From the NCBI RefSeq assembly GCF_002950945.1, contig NZ_CP012673.1:3700501-3764500 (forward strand): 64,000 bases of DNA. Reading direction: 5' to 3'. This document shows positions 62,621-64,000 of this stretch, in pieces. The first letter of the stretch is position 1, and each line of letters opens with the position of its first letter. The position numbers and the translations under genes were made by a program. The notes beneath the pieces were generated by a model, which did not search any database, had not been told where the DNA came from, and saw only the letters and a program-made list of their open reading frames with translations. The stretch comes from Sorangium cellulosum (GTDB lineage: Bacteria > Myxococcota_A > Polyangia > Polyangiales > Polyangiaceae).

Positions 62621-63276
62621 GCTGTCGCCGTCGCGGCCAGGCTCCGCAGCAAGAGCCAGCATGACGTGGCGCCGGGGTCCTGGTGCCCAGCGCTGCGCTC
62701 GCCGAGGTAGCTCGCCCGGCCCTTGCGGGCGACGAGCGGCACGGTCGCCTCGGCCCCGGCCCGCGCGGCCTCCGCGGCGCGGTCGAGCGCGCGCGCGAGC
62801 GGGCCGCCCCCGCCGTCGCCCGCGGCCGCCGGCGCGCGCAGGGCGGCCTTGAGCGCGTCGACCGCCGGGCCGAGCGCGTCGACCATCGTCTTGTCGCCGG
62901 GCACCGCCTTGCCGCGCCGCTGGATGCCCTCGAGGCCGGCCTCGAGGCACGCCGCGAGGGCCTCGAGGTCGAGCGCCGCGGCGCCGGCCGCCTTCACGGC
63001 GGCCTCGCGGAACAACGTGCCGTAGAGCGGCCCGCTCGCCCCGCCGACGGTCGACAGCAAGATCATCCCGACGCCGTTGAGGAGCGCGCCCACGTCGCCG
63101 CGATCGAGGCCGCCGATCCGGGCGCGCACCGCGGTGAAGCCGCGCGCCATGTTGGTCCCGTGATCGCTGTCGCCGATCGCGGCGTCGAGCTCGGTCAGAA
63201 AATTCTTCTCCTGCTCGAGCACCTCGGCCGCGCGCTCGAGCCACGCCGCGATCTGGTCGCCGCTCAAGGTCTGCAT
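62617..63276 (-). CDS. dhaL: Dihydroxyacetone kinase ADP-binding subunit DhaL
   Basis: The protein is 219 aa. DhaL holds ADP/ATP permanently and transfers its phosphate to dihydroxyacetone on DhaK. The Mg-binding aspartates are Asp31, Asp36 and Asp38 in ELDAAIGDSDHGTNM (commonly GDGDHG, here Ser37). VGGASGPLYGTLF and the RASYLGERSAGHQDPGA loop complete the nucleotide site. It starts 3 bases after the dhaK stop and overlaps dhaM at its end, so the subunits are made in order K-L-M. Confidence 0.93.
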   Translation of the reverse strand: MQTLSGDQIAAWLERAAEVLEQEKNFLTELDAAIGDSDHGTNMARGFTAVRARIGGLDRGDVGALLNGVGMILLSTVGGASGPLYGTLFREAAVKAAGAAALDLEALAACLEAGLEGIQRRGKAVPGDKTMVDALGPAVDALKAALRAPAAAGDGGGGPLARALDRAAEAARAGAEATVPLVARKGRASYLGERSAGHQDPGATSCWLLLRSLAATATA

Positions 63277-63279
63277 GGC

Positions 63280-64000
63280 TCAGGCTCCCCAGCGGAGCGC
63301 CGGCGTGTGCACCGGCGCGTCCCACCAGCGGCTCATCTCCTCGTCGAGCCGGAGGAGCGTCACGGACACGCCGGCCATCTCCAGCGACGTGATGTACGGG
63401 CCGACGAGGCTGCGCGCGACGTTGAGGCCGCGCTCGCGCGCGATCGCGTGCGCCTTGCGGTAGACGACGTAGAGCTCGATGAGCGGCGTCCCGCCCATGC
63501 CGTTCACGAACAGGAGCACGTCGTCGCCCGGCTTGAACGGCAGGTCGTCGAGGACCGGCTGCATCAGGAGCTCGGCCACCCGATCCGCGGGCTCGAGCCT
63601 GGCGCGCCGGCGGCCGGGCTCGCCGTGGATGCCGATGCCGACCTCCATCTCGTCGGGGCCGAGCTCGAACGAGGGCTTGCCGGCGTGCGGCACGGTGCAG
63701 GCCGAGAGCGCGATCCCCATGCTGCGGCCCTGCGCGTTCACGCGCCGGCACAGCGCCGCGACCTCGTCGAGCGGCCGCCCCGCCTCCGCGGCGCCGCCGC
63801 AGATCTTCTCGGCGAGCACGGTCGTCCCCACGCCGCGCCGTCCGGCCGTGTACAGGCTGTCCTCGACCGCCACATCGTCGTTCACGACCACGCCCTCGAC
63901 CGGGATGTCCGCCTCGCGCGCGAGCTCGGCGGCCATTTCGAAGTTCATGACATCGCCGGTGTAGTTCTTGATGATGTGGAGCACGCCGGCGCCGCCGTCG
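63280..64000 (-). CDS. dhaK: Dihydroxyacetone kinase substrate-binding subunit DhaK (5' end beyond window)
   Basis: About 240 C-terminal residues are visible. The frame is open to the edge and continues as a DGGAGVL-type motif. LHIIKNYTGDVMNFEMA, GVVVNDDVAV and GRRGVGTTVLAEK are DhaK signatures. The covalent substrate His is in IGIHGEPG. The C-terminal VARSLVGPYITSLEMAGVS helix is complete. The N-terminal quarter is missing. First gene of the dha operon as seen here; any regulator (DhaR, DhaS or DhaQ) would lie outside the window. Confidence 0.93.
   Translation of the reverse strand, partial: DGGAGVLHIIKNYTGDVMNFEMAAELAREADIPVEGVVVNDDVAVEDSLYTAGRRGVGTTVLAEKICGGAAEAGRPLDEVAALCRRVNAQGRSMGIALSACTVPHAGKPSFELGPDEMEVGIGIHGEPGRRRARLEPADRVAELLMQPVLDDLPFKPGDDVLLFVNGMGGTPLIELYVVYRKAHAIARERGLNVARSLVGPYITSLEMAGVSVTLLRLDEEMSRWWDAPVHTPALRWGA

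Overview
This is a very GC-rich, gene-dense bacterial segment with strong G/C bias at third codon positions. It carries eukaryote-like Ser/Thr kinases, FHA proteins, a TPR/sigma-54 regulator, MopE-like cysteine-rich lipoproteins and long Ala/Pro-rich linkers. That combination points to a myxobacterium, most likely a Sorangium/Polyangium relative; the assignment is inferred from gene content only. No rRNA, tRNA, CRISPR array, prophage or intact insertion sequence was recognised. Nearly all of the window reads as chromosomal core and lineage-specific genes.

Layout. 1-5300: end of an OmpA-type protein, a MopE/choice-of-anchor-like lipoprotein, a CxxCH lipoprotein and a WYL-type regulator, then a long inverted repeat. 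5300-9430: lysine 2,3-aminomutase, a lytic transglycosylase, a decamer-repeat array and two membrane proteins. 9600-16500: a small conserved protein, arginine decarboxylase (speA) with ccmB behind it, an Fe-S/FAD oxidoreductase, and a coupled set of a metallophosphoesterase-like protein with no metal ligands, nadD and a DUF2520 protein. 16600-22950: a TPR/sigma-54 activator split by a one-base shift at a G7 tract, a small lipoprotein and an NtrB-like kinase. 22970-28200: 3,5-diaminohexanoate dehydrogenase, an FHA/DUF4388 protein, hisD and a cysteine-rich lipoprotein. 28200-37350: two Ser/Thr kinases, a SUKH protein, a UPRT-like enzyme, a HAD/App1-like protein and a MshEN protein.

37370-42120: an alpha-methylacyl-CoA racemase-type enzyme next to an SCP2 sterol-carrier protein, a membrane protein with a one-base shift at a G8 tract, and a biotin carboxylase. 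42250-47170: xseA, aroE and a glycogen-debranching enzyme, overlapping at both junctions. 47280-53990: an FHA-DUF4123 protein, a polysaccharide flippase, a methyltransferase and a P2-type cation ATPase. 53990-57620: two glycosyltransferases and, divergently, a UDP-GlcNAc 2-epimerase, which look like a surface-glycan set. 57880-60040: a prepilin-like protein and a two-block pentapeptide-repeat membrane protein. 60065-64000: a dhaK-dhaL-dhaM operon whose DhaM carries EIIA, HPr and EI-like domains in one chain; dhaK runs off the end.

The points most worth attention are: two pieces of the lysine (beta-lysine) degradation route 16 kb apart; two genes each disrupted by one extra base in a coding-strand poly-G tract; two long inverted-repeat elements whose arms share a core; several intergenic tandem repeats; and several enzymes with altered catalytic signatures (metallophosphoesterase, CPBP protease, UPRT). 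I see no cluster that I can defend as a wholly new system.
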